Shown: piece after piece, positions 35,862 to 45,423 of the stretch | Layout of the letters: every line of letters starts with the position of its first letter | How positions within the stretch are numbered: the first letter of the stretch is position 1 | NCBI GenBank assembly: GCA_918797485.1 | Contig: CAKKNE010000002.1 | Location: forward strand, 3,376,501 to 3,440,500 | Origin: Pelagomonas calceolata | Taxonomy: Eukaryota; Sar; Pelagophyceae; Pelagomonadales; Pelagomonadaceae | Length of the DNA stretch: 64,000 nt | Direction of reading: 5' to 3' | Notes under the pieces: generated by a model | What the model saw: the letters and a program-made list of their open reading frames with translations, nothing else | The model's database searches: none | Told to the model about the DNA's origin: nothing | Position numbers and translations under genes: made by a program

Positions 35862-37343
35862 TCACTCCATAGCTACATTAACAGGCACGCGGGAGACGTC
35901 GTCGAGCTGCGAGTACTCCCCGAGGTCGTCGTCGTTGGAGTCGTCGTCGTCGTCTTGCGCGCCGAGCCGCTTCCGGAGCGCCGCGTTCGCGTCCACGAGG
36001 TGCTGGAGGACCGAGGTCCACGAGTCCGCCTCGGCGCGCGCGGCGGCGAGCGCCTCGAGCGCCGGCAGGGCCTCGGCCCGCAGGGCGGCCTCGGCGCGCC
36101 GCGCGTCGGGCCGCCGGCCGGCGCGCGCCACGGCGAAGGCGTCGCGGACGGCCCCGGCGCCGCCGCCGGCCGCCGCCACCCGCGCGGCTGCCGCGACGGC
36201 GCAGGCCGTCGCGGCGAGGTCCCCAGCGGCGGGCGCCGCCGCCGCCGCCGCCTCGAGCTCGCGGACGCGCCGCGTCGCGCGCTCGAGCTGCTCGTCCGGC
36301 GCGAGGTCGAGGCGCCGGACGGCGCGCAGGCGGACGCGCGCGCAGCGGCTCGCGAAGCGCAGCGTCGACGCGGACTCGGCCGCCGCGGCGCGGCCCGGCG
36401 CGAGCGCGGCGACGAGGGCCGTGCGCGCGCCGGGCACGCCGAGCGCGTCCCTCAATAATTTCGTCAGGACGGAGTCGCGGAAGGGGACGTGCGCCGCGCC
36501 GTCGGCGAGCGCCGCGACGACGTTGCCGAGGGCCGCGAGGCTCGCGTTGATGGCCCGGGCCTCGCGCAGCCGTACGCCCCGGCTGCCGGAGACGCGGTTG
36601 CGCTCGCTGCCCGCGAGGTCGACGACCCGCAGCGCCGCGCCGCCCGCGTCGACGACGAGGATCGTGTGCGAGCGCGACGACGTCGCGTTGAGTTTCGTGG
36701 CGGCCGTCGCGCGCCGCCGCAGGCCGTAGGCGACGAGGTCCAGCGCCTCCGCGAGGTCGCGCGCCGCGTAGGCCCGGAGCCCCTCGACCTCGAAGCCGCC
36801 TCGTGTATTCTCGCGCACGGGCAGGCCCTCTACGATGTCGGCGGGCCGCGGCGCCTTGGCGCTGAACGCCTCGTCGTGCCTCCGCCGCTCGACCTCCGCC
36901 GCGTCGCGCGGCGGCGCCAGCAGGTCCCGCACGCGCTCGTCGTAGATCTCCAGGAACGACATGACGACCTCGCCGGGCCGCGCCGCGAAGAGCCGCCGCA
37001 GGGCCCGCGGCACGACGCCGTCCCGGGCGCGCTCGACGTGGTCGGGCGCCTCGAGCACGCCGAGCGTGTGGCTCTTGCCGGCGCCCGTCTGGCCGTAGGC
37101 GACGACGGTGCCGTCGACGCCCGCGAGGACCGCGTCCACGACGTCCCGGGCGACGCCGTCGAAGAGCTCGGCCTGCGACGCGTGCGGGCCGAACGCGGCG
37201 TCGCAGCCGTGCTCGCAGACCGTCGCGGTCCGGGCGACCTCGAGGCGCACCGTCTCCTTATTGAGGACCGTCGCCGCGGCCTCCCGGGGCTCGCCCGCGA
37301 GCGGCGGCCGGATGCGCACGTAGACCGAGACGTCGCCGGGCAT
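35862..37343 (-). CDS. Kinesin motor protein
   Basis: 493 aa. The motor domain fills about 4-340: P-loop GQTGAGKS at 84-91, switch I NATSSRSH, switch II VDLAGSE, then NASLAALGNVVAAL and VPFRDSVLTKLLRDALG. ATP-driven transport or organisation along microtubules. After the motor come a short coiled region (DEQLERATRRVRELEAAAAA) and an Ala/Arg-rich helical tail with an acidic end, so the protein is short for a kinesin. Subfamily cannot be set with confidence. All nucleotide-binding motifs are intact. Confidence 0.93.
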   Translation of the reverse strand: MPGDVSVYVRIRPPLAGEPREAAATVLNKETVRLEVARTATVCEHGCDAAFGPHASQAELFDGVARDVVDAVLAGVDGTVVAYGQTGAGKSHTLGVLEAPDHVERARDGVVPRALRRLFAARPGEVVMSFLEIYDERVRDLLAPPRDAAEVERRRHDEAFSAKAPRPADIVEGLPVRENTRGGFEVEGLRAYAARDLAEALDLVAYGLRRRATAATKLNATSSRSHTILVVDAGGAALRVVDLAGSERNRVSGSRGVRLREARAINASLAALGNVVAALADGAAHVPFRDSVLTKLLRDALGVPGARTALVAALAPGRAAAAESASTLRFASRCARVRLRAVRRLDLAPDEQLERATRRVRELEAAAAAAPAAGDLAATACAVAAAARVAAAGGGAGAVRDAFAVARAGRRPDARRAEAALRAEALPALEALAAARAEADSWTSVLQHLVDANAALRKRLGAQDDDDDSNDDDLGEYSQLDDVSRVPVNVAME

Positions 37344-37526
37344 TTTGTTTGCGCGTGGGCAGCCTTTCGCTTGGGCACAAAGCTTTGAAAGCGCGCGCGA
37401 GAGCAGCGGGTTTTGCGCCCGTGGGATGTACTCCTTCTACGCGCGCCTCACCCGGGAGGGGTCCGGTTGCGACTGGGCGGACGTGGTTAATAGAACACTC
37501 GCGTTACGCGCGACCAGGAAACCCGC

Positions 37527-37895
37527 CTACTTCGCCTGCGGGTGGCTCGAGATGTACTCGACGGCGTCCGCCACGGAGAGGATCTTGTCCGCCTCCGCGT
37601 CCGGGATCTCGATGGCGAACTCCTCCTCGACGGCCATGACGACCTCGACGACGTCCAGCGAGTCGAGCGCGAGGTCCTTGAAGGCGACCGCCGGCGTGAC
37701 CAAGGAGGCGTCGACCTTGTCGAAGGTCTTGACGACGTCGAGGATGCGCGCCGTCGCCTCCTCCTTGTCCATGAACGCGTCGGCGCCTCCAGCCAGTGAC
37801 CGGAGGGCAAGGGTCGCCGCCCTGGGCGGCACTCGCCGCGCGAGCGCGCCGGCGCGCGCGCACGCACCAGCACGTGCTGCGGCGACTCGCAGCAT
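37527..37895 (-). CDS. Mitochondrial acyl carrier protein
   Basis: 122 aa. Residues 1-40 are Arg/Ala-rich without acidic residues, as in a mitochondrial presequence. The ACP domain follows, with Ser79 in [19 protein letters not shown] as the 4'-phosphopantetheine site. [20 protein letters not shown] is typical of mitochondrial ACP/NDUFAB1, which carries acyl chains for lipoate synthesis and is also a complex I subunit. It is separate from the plastid pathway represented by fabZ. It is transcribed divergently from Kae1, with motif copy 7 between them. Confidence 0.93.
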   Translation of the reverse strand: MLRVAAARAGACARAGALARRVPPRAATLALRSLAGGADAFMDKEEATARILDVVKTFDKVDASLVTPAVAFKDLALDSLDVVEVVMAVEEEFAIEIPDAEADKILSVADAVEYISSHPQAK

Positions 37896-37974
37896 CGCTC
37901 TCTTCCCTTTGCTCGCGGCTAGGCTAGCTAGCGCAAGAGTGAAGTGTGGTGGCGAGAGCGGCGGGTTTACAATC

Positions 37975-37994
37975 GCTAGCGTAAAGACACTAGC
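37975..37994 (-). promoter_or_regulatory. 5' near-palindromic motif, copy 7 (divergent promoter)
   Basis: GCTAGCGTAAAGACACTAGC, 79 bp from the ACP start (37,895, minus) and 123 bp from the Kae1 start (38,118, plus). Confidence 0.65.
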
Positions 37995-38117
37995 AAGCTC
38001 TCTCTGCTGGGCAAAAAGCGCTTGGTGTTGCTTTTATCGTTGCCATTTGCAAGTTGGATTTTGAAGCAGCTACCAGCTCGACGGGTTGCAAAGGTCAGCT
38101 CTGCGAGCACAGGCAAA

Positions 38118-39200
38118 ATGGCCGCCCTCCTCGCGGACAACCTGCCCGTCCCGCCGCCGAACGAGGCGCTGCTCGCGCTGGGCATCGAGGGCAGCGCCAA
38201 CAAGGTCGGCGTGGGTTTGATACGGTACGTGCCGGCCACGGGCGCCTACGACATCCTCGCGAACCCGCGCGAGACGTACGTGACGCCGCCGGGCACGGGC
38301 TTCCGGCCCCGCGAGACGGCGCAGCACCACCAGCGGCACGTCGTGCCGCTGGTCCAGAAATGTTTGCGCGAGGCCGGCGTCGACGCGTCCGAGATCGGCT
38401 GCGTGTGCTACACGCGCGGGCCCGGCATGGGCGGCCCGCTGCGGAGCTGCGCCGTGGCGGCGCGCGTGCTCGCGCGGCTGTGGCGCGTGCCCCTCGTGCC
38501 CGTGAACCACTGCGTGGCGCACATCGAGATGGGCCGCGTCGCGACCGACGTCAGCGACCCCGTCGTGCTGTACGTGTCGGGCGGCAACACGCAGGTGTTG
38601 GCGTTTTCGGGGCGGCGCTACTGCATTTTCGGGGAGACGATCGACATCGCGGTGGGGAATTGTCTGGACCGGTTCGCGCGGGTTTTGGGGTTGTCGAACG
38701 ACCCGTCGCCCGGCTACAACATCGAGAAGTGCGCCCGGGACGGGAAAAAGTTCGCGCCGCTGCCCTACGTCGTCAAGGGCATGGACGTGAGTTTTAGTGG
38801 TTTACTGACCTTCATCTCGCAGAACGCGCCCAAATTATTAGCAGGGGGGTACACGCCGTCGGATCTGTGCTACTCGCTCCAGGAGACGATCTTCGCCATG
38901 CTCGTCGAGGTGACGGAGCGGGCCATGGCGCACTGCGGCCGGAAGGACGTGCTGCTGGTCGGCGGCGTCGGCTGCAACCGGAGGCTGCAGGCGATGATGG
39001 CCGCGATGGCGCGGGGGCGGGGCGGCGCGTGCTGCGACATGGACCACCGCTACTGCGTCGACAACGGCGCCATGATCGCCCAGGCCGGCATCTTCGCGTT
39101 CCAGCACGGCTCCCGCGCGGCCTGGGCGTCGTGCGACTGCACGCAGCGCTTCCGCACCGACGAGGTCGAGGCCGTCTGGCGGCGGCCTACCGAGACTTAA
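38118..39200 (+). CDS. KAE1: KEOPS subunit Kae1/OSGEP, tRNA t6A synthesis
   Basis: 360 aa from [14 protein letters not shown]; a longer in-frame start at 38,022 would place motif copy 7 inside 5' UTR distances seen nowhere else. ASKHA-fold protein with [14 protein letters not shown], the metal site [11 protein letters not shown] (His-x3-His, about 132-136), [26 protein letters not shown] and SPGYNIEK. It transfers threonylcarbamoyl to A37 of ANN-decoding tRNAs within KEOPS. The short form without a targeting sequence is the cytosolic Kae1 type rather than mitochondrial Qri7. It ends ten bases from the convergent Pelota gene. Confidence 0.95.
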   Translation: MAALLADNLPVPPPNEALLALGIEGSANKVGVGLIRYVPATGAYDILANPRETYVTPPGTGFRPRETAQHHQRHVVPLVQKCLREAGVDASEIGCVCYTRGPGMGGPLRSCAVAARVLARLWRVPLVPVNHCVAHIEMGRVATDVSDPVVLYVSGGNTQVLAFSGRRYCIFGETIDIAVGNCLDRFARVLGLSNDPSPGYNIEKCARDGKKFAPLPYVVKGMDVSFSGLLTFISQNAPKLLAGGYTPSDLCYSLQETIFAMLVEVTERAMAHCGRKDVLLVGGVGCNRRLQAMMAAMARGRGGACCDMDHRYCVDNGAMIAQAGIFAFQHGSRAAWASCDCTQRFRTDEVEAVWRRPTET

Positions 39201-39210
39201 GCACATAAAA

Positions 39211-40743
39211 TTAGTAGTCGTAGGCGCCGTCGTACTTGTCGTCGTAGCCGTCGTCCCAGTCGTCTTCGTCGTAGTTCGCCTTCGGCTTCGGCGCCTTCTT
39301 CGAGGCTTTCGGAGGCGGCGGCGGCGGCGCCGACGCCTTCGTCGGTTTCGAACTGGGCTTCGCCGCCTTGGCGGCGGCGTCGGCGCGAGCCTTGCGGAGG
39401 CGCCCGACGAGGTCCGGCAAGTTGCCCTTCGCGGACCGTCCCAGCTTCGTCAGTTCCCTCCTCAATTCCTCCACGTCCAGGGACGCCGGGTCGTTTTCCG
39501 GCGGCGGCGGCAGGGGCGCCGGCGCCGGGCCCTTTCCCGCGTCCGGCCGGCGATCCACGATGTCCTGCAGGTCCGGGCACGGGTACCGCAGCGTCGCCGC
39601 GACGCCGCCGAGCTCGATCAGCTGGTCCGACGCGACGTGCCGCGCGGGGAAGTACAGGACCTCGGCGCCCTGCGCCGCGGCGCGCTCCACGAGGTCCAGG
39701 AACCGCTTCCTCCTCTCGACGTCGGGCGCCGCGCCCCGCAGGTTGTCGTCCACGACCATCAAGATGGCCAGGGCGTTGCGCTCCGCGGCCGCGGCCACGG
39801 CGTCGAGCGACGCGCACAGCACCCGGTCCGGGTCCTTCCGCTGGCAGCTCCGCCACGCCTCGAGCGCCGCGCAGTAGCGCGCCGCGGCCGTCGCCTCGAC
39901 GCGCTTCGCGACCGCTGGCACGGCCAGCACGGCCCGCAGCGCGTCCCGCGTCAGCCCCGCCGCGACCACGGGGTCCTCGGCGACGCACAGCCGCCCGCCG
40001 GCCGCCGCGCGCCGCAGGTGACCCACGTTCGCCGCGTCCGAGCTGCACGCCGCGGCCGGCGTGGTGTCCGTCCGCAGGAACTGCGCCACGTCGGCGGCGC
40101 CGCGGCCGCAGACCACGACGCACCGGACGACGTCCCAGCGCACGTGCGCCGCGAGCGCGTCGCGGCACCGGTGCAGGAACTTCGCCTTCTGCGCGTCGGC
40201 GCGCTTGCTCCGCGCGCCGTGCGTGCCCTTGGGCAGGGCGAGTTCCACCGACGCGGCCTGCTTCACCAGCCGCTCCGTGAGCACGAAGAGCTTCGCCCGG
40301 CACCGCTCCGCGTCCAGCAGCAGGCAGGCGAGGTCGGCCGTGCTCGCGGCGTCGGCCGCCCGCGCCAACGTCGCGCGCTGCGACGCGTCCCACGCGGCCT
40401 TGCGCAGCGAGACGCGCGCGCGGAGGCCGATCTGCAGCGTGTGGTGCGACCCGAGCTTGACGAGCTCGTGCTCCGTGCGCGTCGTGCCCGCGACGCGCAG
40501 CTCGTCGCCGGCGCCGTCGTAGTCGACGGCGTCCGCCGCGACCGTCAGCGTCATGTGCCGCTTCTCCGACGCCGCGCGCGGGTTGTCCCCCTTGACCTTG
40601 CGCGTCGTGTTGCACGAGACCTCGTCGCCCTTTTCGATCAACGAGTAGAGGGTCCACACGTCGTCCGCCTCCTCGACAAAGCAGGTGATCGAGGCCGCGG
40701 CCTCCGGCGCCAGGTCGGGTGGGAGGGGCTCCTCGAGCCGCAT
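39211..40743 (-). CDS. PELO: Pelota/Dom34 ribosome-rescue factor with C-terminal SAP domain
   Basis: 510 aa; the family is usually near 380. The N-terminal domain (about 10-130) has LYSLIEKGDEVSCNTTRKV, MTLTVAADAVDYDG, RTEHELVKLGSHHTLQIGLR. The central eRF1-like domain has no GGQ, as expected for Pelota. Domain 3 carries LAILMVVDDNLRGAAPDVER and GAEVLYFPARHVASDQL. An extra SAP motif (LDVEELRRELTKLGRSAKGN, about 421-452) and a Lys/Ser/Pro linker with an acidic Tyr/Asp tail follow. Pelota with Hbs1 splits stalled ribosomes; the SAP domain could add RNA or DNA contact. Motif copy 8 lies 72 bp upstream. Confidence 0.9.
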   Translation of the reverse strand: MRLEEPLPPDLAPEAAASITCFVEEADDVWTLYSLIEKGDEVSCNTTRKVKGDNPRAASEKRHMTLTVAADAVDYDGAGDELRVAGTTRTEHELVKLGSHHTLQIGLRARVSLRKAAWDASQRATLARAADAASTADLACLLLDAERCRAKLFVLTERLVKQAASVELALPKGTHGARSKRADAQKAKFLHRCRDALAAHVRWDVVRCVVVCGRGAADVAQFLRTDTTPAAACSSDAANVGHLRRAAAGGRLCVAEDPVVAAGLTRDALRAVLAVPAVAKRVEATAAARYCAALEAWRSCQRKDPDRVLCASLDAVAAAAERNALAILMVVDDNLRGAAPDVERRKRFLDLVERAAAQGAEVLYFPARHVASDQLIELGGVAATLRYPCPDLQDIVDRRPDAGKGPAPAPLPPPPENDPASLDVEELRRELTKLGRSAKGNLPDLVGRLRKARADAAAKAAKPSSKPTKASAPPPPPPKASKKAPKPKANYDEDDWDDGYDDKYDGAYDY

Positions 40744-40815
40744 GGGTGCTTTGTAATCTGTGGTTCAACCGCTGCGCGCCTGTCGTTGCCTTCACAAAGC
40801 TAGCCGGTGTGTGCA

Positions 40816-40836
40816 GCTAGCGCATGAAGAACTAGC
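40816..40836 (-). promoter_or_regulatory. 5' near-palindromic motif, copy 8 (variant, divergent promoter)
   Basis: GCTAGCGCATGAAGAACTAG plus a final C, 72 bp from the Pelota start (minus) and 66 bp from the SET gene start (plus). Confidence 0.5.
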
Positions 40837-40902
40837 AGGGTGGCCCCGCACGCGCAGGGGGGGGTTTTGAGTATCAATTGTTCGTTCCCTCTTGTCTGAG
40901 GA

Positions 40903-41530
40903 TTGACTATCCGGCTCGAAACGACTCTGAGGCCCCCAAGTTTTGACATCTTTGGTGAAGTAACACTGAAGTTTGGTCTCCTCTCCGGGGATCTGCCGCG
41001 AACGTGGGGCCGGCCCGCGGAAGGACCGACGTTCCATCCGGACTTTCCCACCGAGTTCCGGCCTTCCCCCATCGCGGGCGTCGGCTGGTGGGCGACAGTA
41101 GACATCCCCAGGGGCACGCTGCTGCGCCGGCTCTCCGTCGCGGACGGCACGTTGGTGTGTTTCTCGAGCCGCGAGGACCTCGAGGAAGCCGGCTGGGACC
41201 TCGACGACGCTGTCAACTACGGCATCGGCCACTGGAGAGACCCGTCGGCGATATTCTTCCTTAACCCAGGCACGGCGGTGAATCACGCCGACAAGACGCG
41301 GGAGGCGGCCGTGATGTACAACCACGACGAGCCGAACGTCGGCGCACCGGCGTCCGTTCGCCCGTCGCCGCGCGGCGAGACTTATCCCCTCGCAGGTCCT
41401 CGAGCTGTACACGACGAAAGACGTCAAGGCCGGCGAGGAAATGCTCTGCGACTACGATCGCGACTACGCCCCCTGCCCCTGGTATGACGAGCTCCAGCGA
41501 TCGCGCGGCAACGTCCCCTCTCGCAGCTGA
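40903..41530 (+). CDS. SET-domain protein, one 58-bp intron
   Basis: Inferred join of 40,903-41,337 and 41,396-41,530, giving 189 aa. The first exon has the SET start (SPIAGVGWWATVDIPRGTLL) and TAVNHADKTREAAVMYNHDEPN. The second supplies VLELYTTKDVKAGEEMLCDY, the catalytic NHxxxPN ... GEE-x(3)-DY end of SET domains. The intron 41,338-41,395 runs GTCGGC to CCTCGCAG and restores frame exactly; without it the reading becomes Arg-rich nonsense. A one-base frameshift is the alternative. SET proteins methylate lysines; the substrate is unknown. It lies divergent to Pelota. Confidence 0.75.
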
Positions 41531-41570
41531 ACGCTGAGATCGAGAAGATGTACCCCGAGTCCCCTTAACT

Positions 41571-42536
41571 TTAGGATACAGATATACAACCGAGACCGAG
41601 CCGCCGCAGCCCCCAATCCAGGAGCCGCCCCTCGTCGTCGGCCAATCCGTGGCCCGCGCCCGCGACGGCGACGGCCGAGGCGTCTGGGCGATCGAGCGCG
41701 GCGAGCGACCGGGCGGCCGCGGCGTGATCGATCGTCGCGTCGTCGGCGCCATTCACAAACAGGACGGGAAACGTCGTCGCGACGTGCTCATCGCTCGGCG
41801 GCGGCGCCATCCCGTTGACGCCGACGAAGCCGAGGACGCCCGGCGTGCGCAGCGCCGCCTCCAGGCCCACGAGGCAGCCCTCGGAGTAGCCGCCGACGAC
41901 GACCGACCGCCCTCGCTGGAGCTCCCTCCGTACCACGGCGACAACCTGCTCGCGCGCCGCACGGAGCGACCCCGTGGTCGGCGCCGCGCCTTCGTCTTCG
42001 TAGTCCAGCCAGGCGCTCCGGCAGCCGCCCCGCGGCCCCGCGCCCGGCAGGACGACGCGCAGCGCCCGCAGCGCGCCGCGCGTCCACCAAGCATCCCTTC
42101 GCGTCGCGTAGGTGCTCGGGAAGCCGTTGCGCCCGTGGAGGTAGACCAGCGTCGTCGCGCCGCCCGGGGCACCGACAATAACGCGCTCGGCGCGGCACGG
42201 GTCGAGCGACACGCGGGCGAGCCGGGCGACGTCGCAGCCCTCGGCGCGCAGGCGGCCCGCCGCCGCCGCGGTCGGGGCGGCACCCGCCTTCACCACGCGA
42301 TACGCAAGCTCGTGGCCGCGCACGGCGCGCGAGCAGGCGACGAGCTCGCCAAGCGTGCCGTGGCCGCCGGCGAGGTTGACAACGTCGCCGGGTGTCGCGA
42401 CGCGGCCGCGCGGCACCTCAAGAAGGGCGGCGCCGTAGTCGAGCTGGCGGGGCGGGAGCGGCGCCCAGCGCACCGCCGCCCGGACCTCCTCCAGCGTGAC
42501 TGCCTCTGCGGTTTCGGGCGCGTGTTTTCGCTTCAT
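41571..42536 (-). CDS. Alpha/beta hydrolase (carboxylesterase/thioesterase type)
   Basis: 321 aa from MKRKHAPETAEAVTLEEV; an in-frame Met 81 codons upstream lies in AT-richer DNA that does not look coding. Residues 1-115 are family-unspecific. The hydrolase core begins TTLVYLHGRNGFPSTY (oxyanion region), the nucleophile elbow is VVGGYSEGCLVGLEAAL (Ser in GYSEG), the acid is probably Asp in FVNGADDATIDH, and the His is in VAGAGHGLADDEG. The order fits the phospholipase/carboxylesterase (Abhydrolase_2) class acting on acyl esters. Natural substrate unknown. Confidence 0.8.
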   Translation of the reverse strand: MKRKHAPETAEAVTLEEVRAAVRWAPLPPRQLDYGAALLEVPRGRVATPGDVVNLAGGHGTLGELVACSRAVRGHELAYRVVKAGAAPTAAAAGRLRAEGCDVARLARVSLDPCRAERVIVGAPGGATTLVYLHGRNGFPSTYATRRDAWWTRGALRALRVVLPGAGPRGGCRSAWLDYEDEGAAPTTGSLRAAREQVVAVVRRELQRGRSVVVGGYSEGCLVGLEAALRTPGVLGFVGVNGMAPPPSDEHVATTFPVLFVNGADDATIDHAAAARSLAALDRPDASAVAVAGAGHGLADDEGRLLDWGLRRLGLGCISVS

Positions 42537-43130
42537 CCTAGCTGTTGGCCGGTCCCGTCTCCACAGCACTCCAGGTTGGGATACACCACCAGCACTTGAT
42601 AAGTAGCGTTCGTCTAACCTTGCAGGTTTCAGATCTGCTGGCTGCGTCTTGACAGCAATTGAAAATCGCTGCGAATGAAATGAATGGATGAACAGAGGCG
42701 TCTGAAATTTCCAAATCGCTCGTCCGGCATTAAAAAACGCAATCCGCTGGCCATAGTGTCTTGTATAGGAGAGCAGCAAAACCTCCCCTTCCCTGCAAAC
42801 GATTTATTCTTACTGAGAGGAGTCACAGGAGCTCTTTTTAGAACGCAAGTCCAAAAACCACCGGGTTGCTAAAAAGGCCAGCGGCGTAGCTCTGTAACAA
42901 ACAGAGCCTGTGTGCTCTGAAGCGCCCGCGGGTCGGCCTTGGCCTTGTGCGTCAAATCAAATAGAGCGGCGTTCTTGCGCTGGGGAAAGCCATCCTTCAA
43001 TTGGTAGCGCCAGTCCTGCGCCGCACAACTGCGTAATTCATCCACCAGCGCCTACGTCGCGCACACATCGCGATACACCGGCGCCAACAACACGCTGCGT
43101 CGAGCCGAACGAGAGCAGCGCGGCAGCAGG
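42537..43130. other. Divergent intergenic region with low-GC island
   Basis: About 42,590-42,910 is visibly AT-richer than anything around it. It ends in a small hairpin (GCTCTGT-AACAA-ACAGAGC, 42,889-42,907). Short readings on both strands show no domain. Possibly an old insertion; no TIR or target duplication was found. Confidence 0.5.
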
Positions 43131-44780
43131 ATGCGCACCCAGCTATACGTCGTCGCAGCGGTCGCCAGCACCCATGCCCTGCGCGCCCCGCAAGCGCGCC
43201 GTCGGACGGCGCTGCGCGCCGCGACGCTGCCCCTGGAGGACCCGAACGGCATCGCGGACGCGCGTTACCGCAAGGGCGTGAAGCAGGTGTCGACGCTCGG
43301 GCCGGCGTCGGCGACGCGGGACATGATTGAAAAGTTATTCGTGGCGGGCACGGATGTCTTTAGATTGAACCTGAGCCACGGCGCCGCGGACAAGCTCGAG
43401 GCCGCGCGGCACATAAGGGAGGTCGAGGCCAAGTTCGGCCACCCCGTCGGCATCCTGGCGGACCTCCAGGGGCCGAAGCACCGCGTGGGCATGTTTTCTG
43501 ACGAGCTCCCAAAAGTCTTCCTCGAGAAGGGCCAGAGCTACCGGTTCGACCTGGAAGACGCGCCGGGGACGCAGTCGAGAGTACAATTACCGCACCCCGA
43601 GGTCCTCGCGGCCTTGAAAAAGGGCGACGCCATTTTGTTAGATGACGGGAAGCTGCGGGTCGAGGTTACAAGTACGGGAAACGGTTTTGTGGATACGGTG
43701 GTCACGAACGACGCGGCGCTGTCCTCAAGGAAAGGCTTCAACCTGCCGGACACGGTCGTGCCCACGTCGGCGATGACGCCGAAGGACATTGAGGATCTGG
43801 AATTCCTCATGGAGGGCTTCGAGGGCGTCACCGTCGACTGGATCGCTCTGTCTTTCGTGCAGCGGCCCGAGGACATGCTCGAGCTCAAGAAGCGGATCAA
43901 TGGACGGAGCAGCGCCAAGGTCCTCGCGAAGCTGGAAAAGCCCCAGGCCGTCGAGCCGGAGATGTTACGAGCGATCACGGACGTGTGCGACGGGATCATG
44001 GTCGCGCGCGGCGACCTGGGCGTGGAGATGCCGCCGGAAGACGTGCCCATCGTCCAGAAGGAGATCATCGAGGAGTGTCGGAGGCAGGGCAAGCCCGTGA
44101 TCGTGGCGACGCAGATGCTTGAGAGCATGATCGACTCGCCGGCGCCGACGCGGGCCGAGTGCTCGGACGTGGCGACGGCCATTTTCGACGGCTGCGACGC
44201 CATCATGCTGTCGGGCGAGAGCGCCGCGGGCAAGTACCCCGAGGAGTCCGTGCGCATGCAGCAGCGGCTCGTGAGAAGGGTGGAAGCATCAACAAGGCAC
44301 CAGGAGCTCGTGCGAATGGGTAACATCGGAGGCTACGAGCCGCCGCACGGCGAGACGGACACGGACGCCGTGGTGGAGGCCGCGGCGAACCTCGCGCGGT
44401 CCCTCGACGCCAAGTGTCTGCTGGTCTTCACGCGGACGGGCTCGTCGGCGCGGCGGCTCGCTCGCTTAAAGCCGGGCCTGCCCATCCTCGCCGTGACGCC
44501 TTCCGTCGACGTCGCGCGGTCGCTGGCGCTCTCGGCGTACGTGTATCCGGCGGTGCTCGACCCGGCGGCCGTCGACGCCGAGCGCGCGAACCTGTTCTTC
44601 AAGATGCTCGAGGCGGGGCTCGACGTGGCGCGGCGGAAGCACCTCGTGCGCGACCCGACGGACCGCATCGTCTGCACGGCGGGCCTGCCCTTCAACGTCG
44701 AGGGCTGCGCGAACGCGATCCGGGTGGTCGAGGCGGCCGGCCTGGACTGCTGGGGCGGGCAGTGCATCTGGGAGGGCTAG
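43131..44780 (+). CDS. PK: Pyruvate kinase
   Basis: 549 aa. TIM-barrel segments: VSTLGPASATRDMIEKLF, GTDVFRLNLSHG, ADLQGPKHRVGMF, FNLPDTVVPTSAMTPKD, AKVLAKLEKPQAVEPEM and the signature MVARGDLGVEMP, then ATQMLESMIDSPAPTRAE and AIMLSGESAAGKYPEESV. The C-terminal domain (about 400-549) ends without extra domains. It makes pyruvate and ATP from phosphoenolpyruvate. His replaces the usual Ile/Leu in GPKxRVG. MRTQLYVVAAVASTHA may be a signal peptide, which would suggest a plastid isoform, but the following residue is Leu rather than Phe. Confidence 0.95.
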   Translation: MRTQLYVVAAVASTHALRAPQARRRTALRAATLPLEDPNGIADARYRKGVKQVSTLGPASATRDMIEKLFVAGTDVFRLNLSHGAADKLEAARHIREVEAKFGHPVGILADLQGPKHRVGMFSDELPKVFLEKGQSYRFDLEDAPGTQSRVQLPHPEVLAALKKGDAILLDDGKLRVEVTSTGNGFVDTVVTNDAALSSRKGFNLPDTVVPTSAMTPKDIEDLEFLMEGFEGVTVDWIALSFVQRPEDMLELKKRINGRSSAKVLAKLEKPQAVEPEMLRAITDVCDGIMVARGDLGVEMPPEDVPIVQKEIIEECRRQGKPVIVATQMLESMIDSPAPTRAECSDVATAIFDGCDAIMLSGESAAGKYPEESVRMQQRLVRRVEASTRHQELVRMGNIGGYEPPHGETDTDAVVEAAANLARSLDAKCLLVFTRTGSSARRLARLKPGLPILAVTPSVDVARSLALSAYVYPAVLDPAAVDAERANLFFKMLEAGLDVARRKHLVRDPTDRIVCTAGLPFNVEGCANAIRVVEAAGLDCWGGQCIWEG

Positions 44781-44864
44781 GCGGCGGGGGCCGGTTAACA
44801 TCGTTCCGTCGTTATTTGATTCTTGTCTTAAAGACGATGTAGACTAAGATCATGTAGTGCGTGC

Positions 44865-45361
44865 CTACGGCCCCTCCCCGCCAGGCGTGCCGGGATAGAA
44901 CGACAGCAGGTAGCGCGAGAGGGCGAGGTGCTTGGACGAGAAAGCAATCTTGTCGTCATCCTTCATTTTTCCGTACTCAGTCATGAAATCCGCGAACACC
45001 GATGAGCTGTGCTTGACGTACGGCGCCCGCGCCGCGTCGCGACCAGGGCCTATAAACGTAATCGTAACCTTAGTAGTCGGAGGGGAGGGGTCGCGCGGGG
45101 AAAGGGATGGGGGAGGGGGAGGGAAGGGGTAAGGGCGGGGTAGGACGGGGGAAGGGGAGGGGGTCGACTCGGTTACTGGGGGTGCTGCCCGCGGCGCGGC
45201 GGCGTCAGGTAGGTGTCCATCGCGTGGCCCGTGCGCTCGAAGACGCCCGGAGACTCCGACACGCGGCGGCGCACGCGGGACCGCTCCTGGGCCGCGGCTT
45301 CGGCCGCGGCTGCGGCGCCGCGGCCGCCGTGGCCGAAGAGGCCGCGGAAGATGGAAGGCAA
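44865..45361 (-). CDS. Small unknown protein, one inferred intron
   Basis: Proposed join (minus strand) of 45,361-45,177 and 45,006-44,865, giving 108 aa. The first exon reads MPSIFRGLFGHGGRG to MDTYLTPPRRGQHP. The second reads SSVFADFMTEYGKMKDDDKI to LSFYPGTPGGEG. The intron (170 bp) starts GTAACC, has a C/T-rich body and a CTACTAAG branch-like site, and ends CACAG. The phase fits, but other acceptors cannot be excluded, and the first exon could stand alone as a 62-aa protein. No known domain. Confidence 0.4.
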
Positions 45362-45423
45362 TAAAATCTTCCCTTAAAAGATTGGAACTACCTTGATTTC
45401 TGTAAGAAACCAAGCGAAACCGT

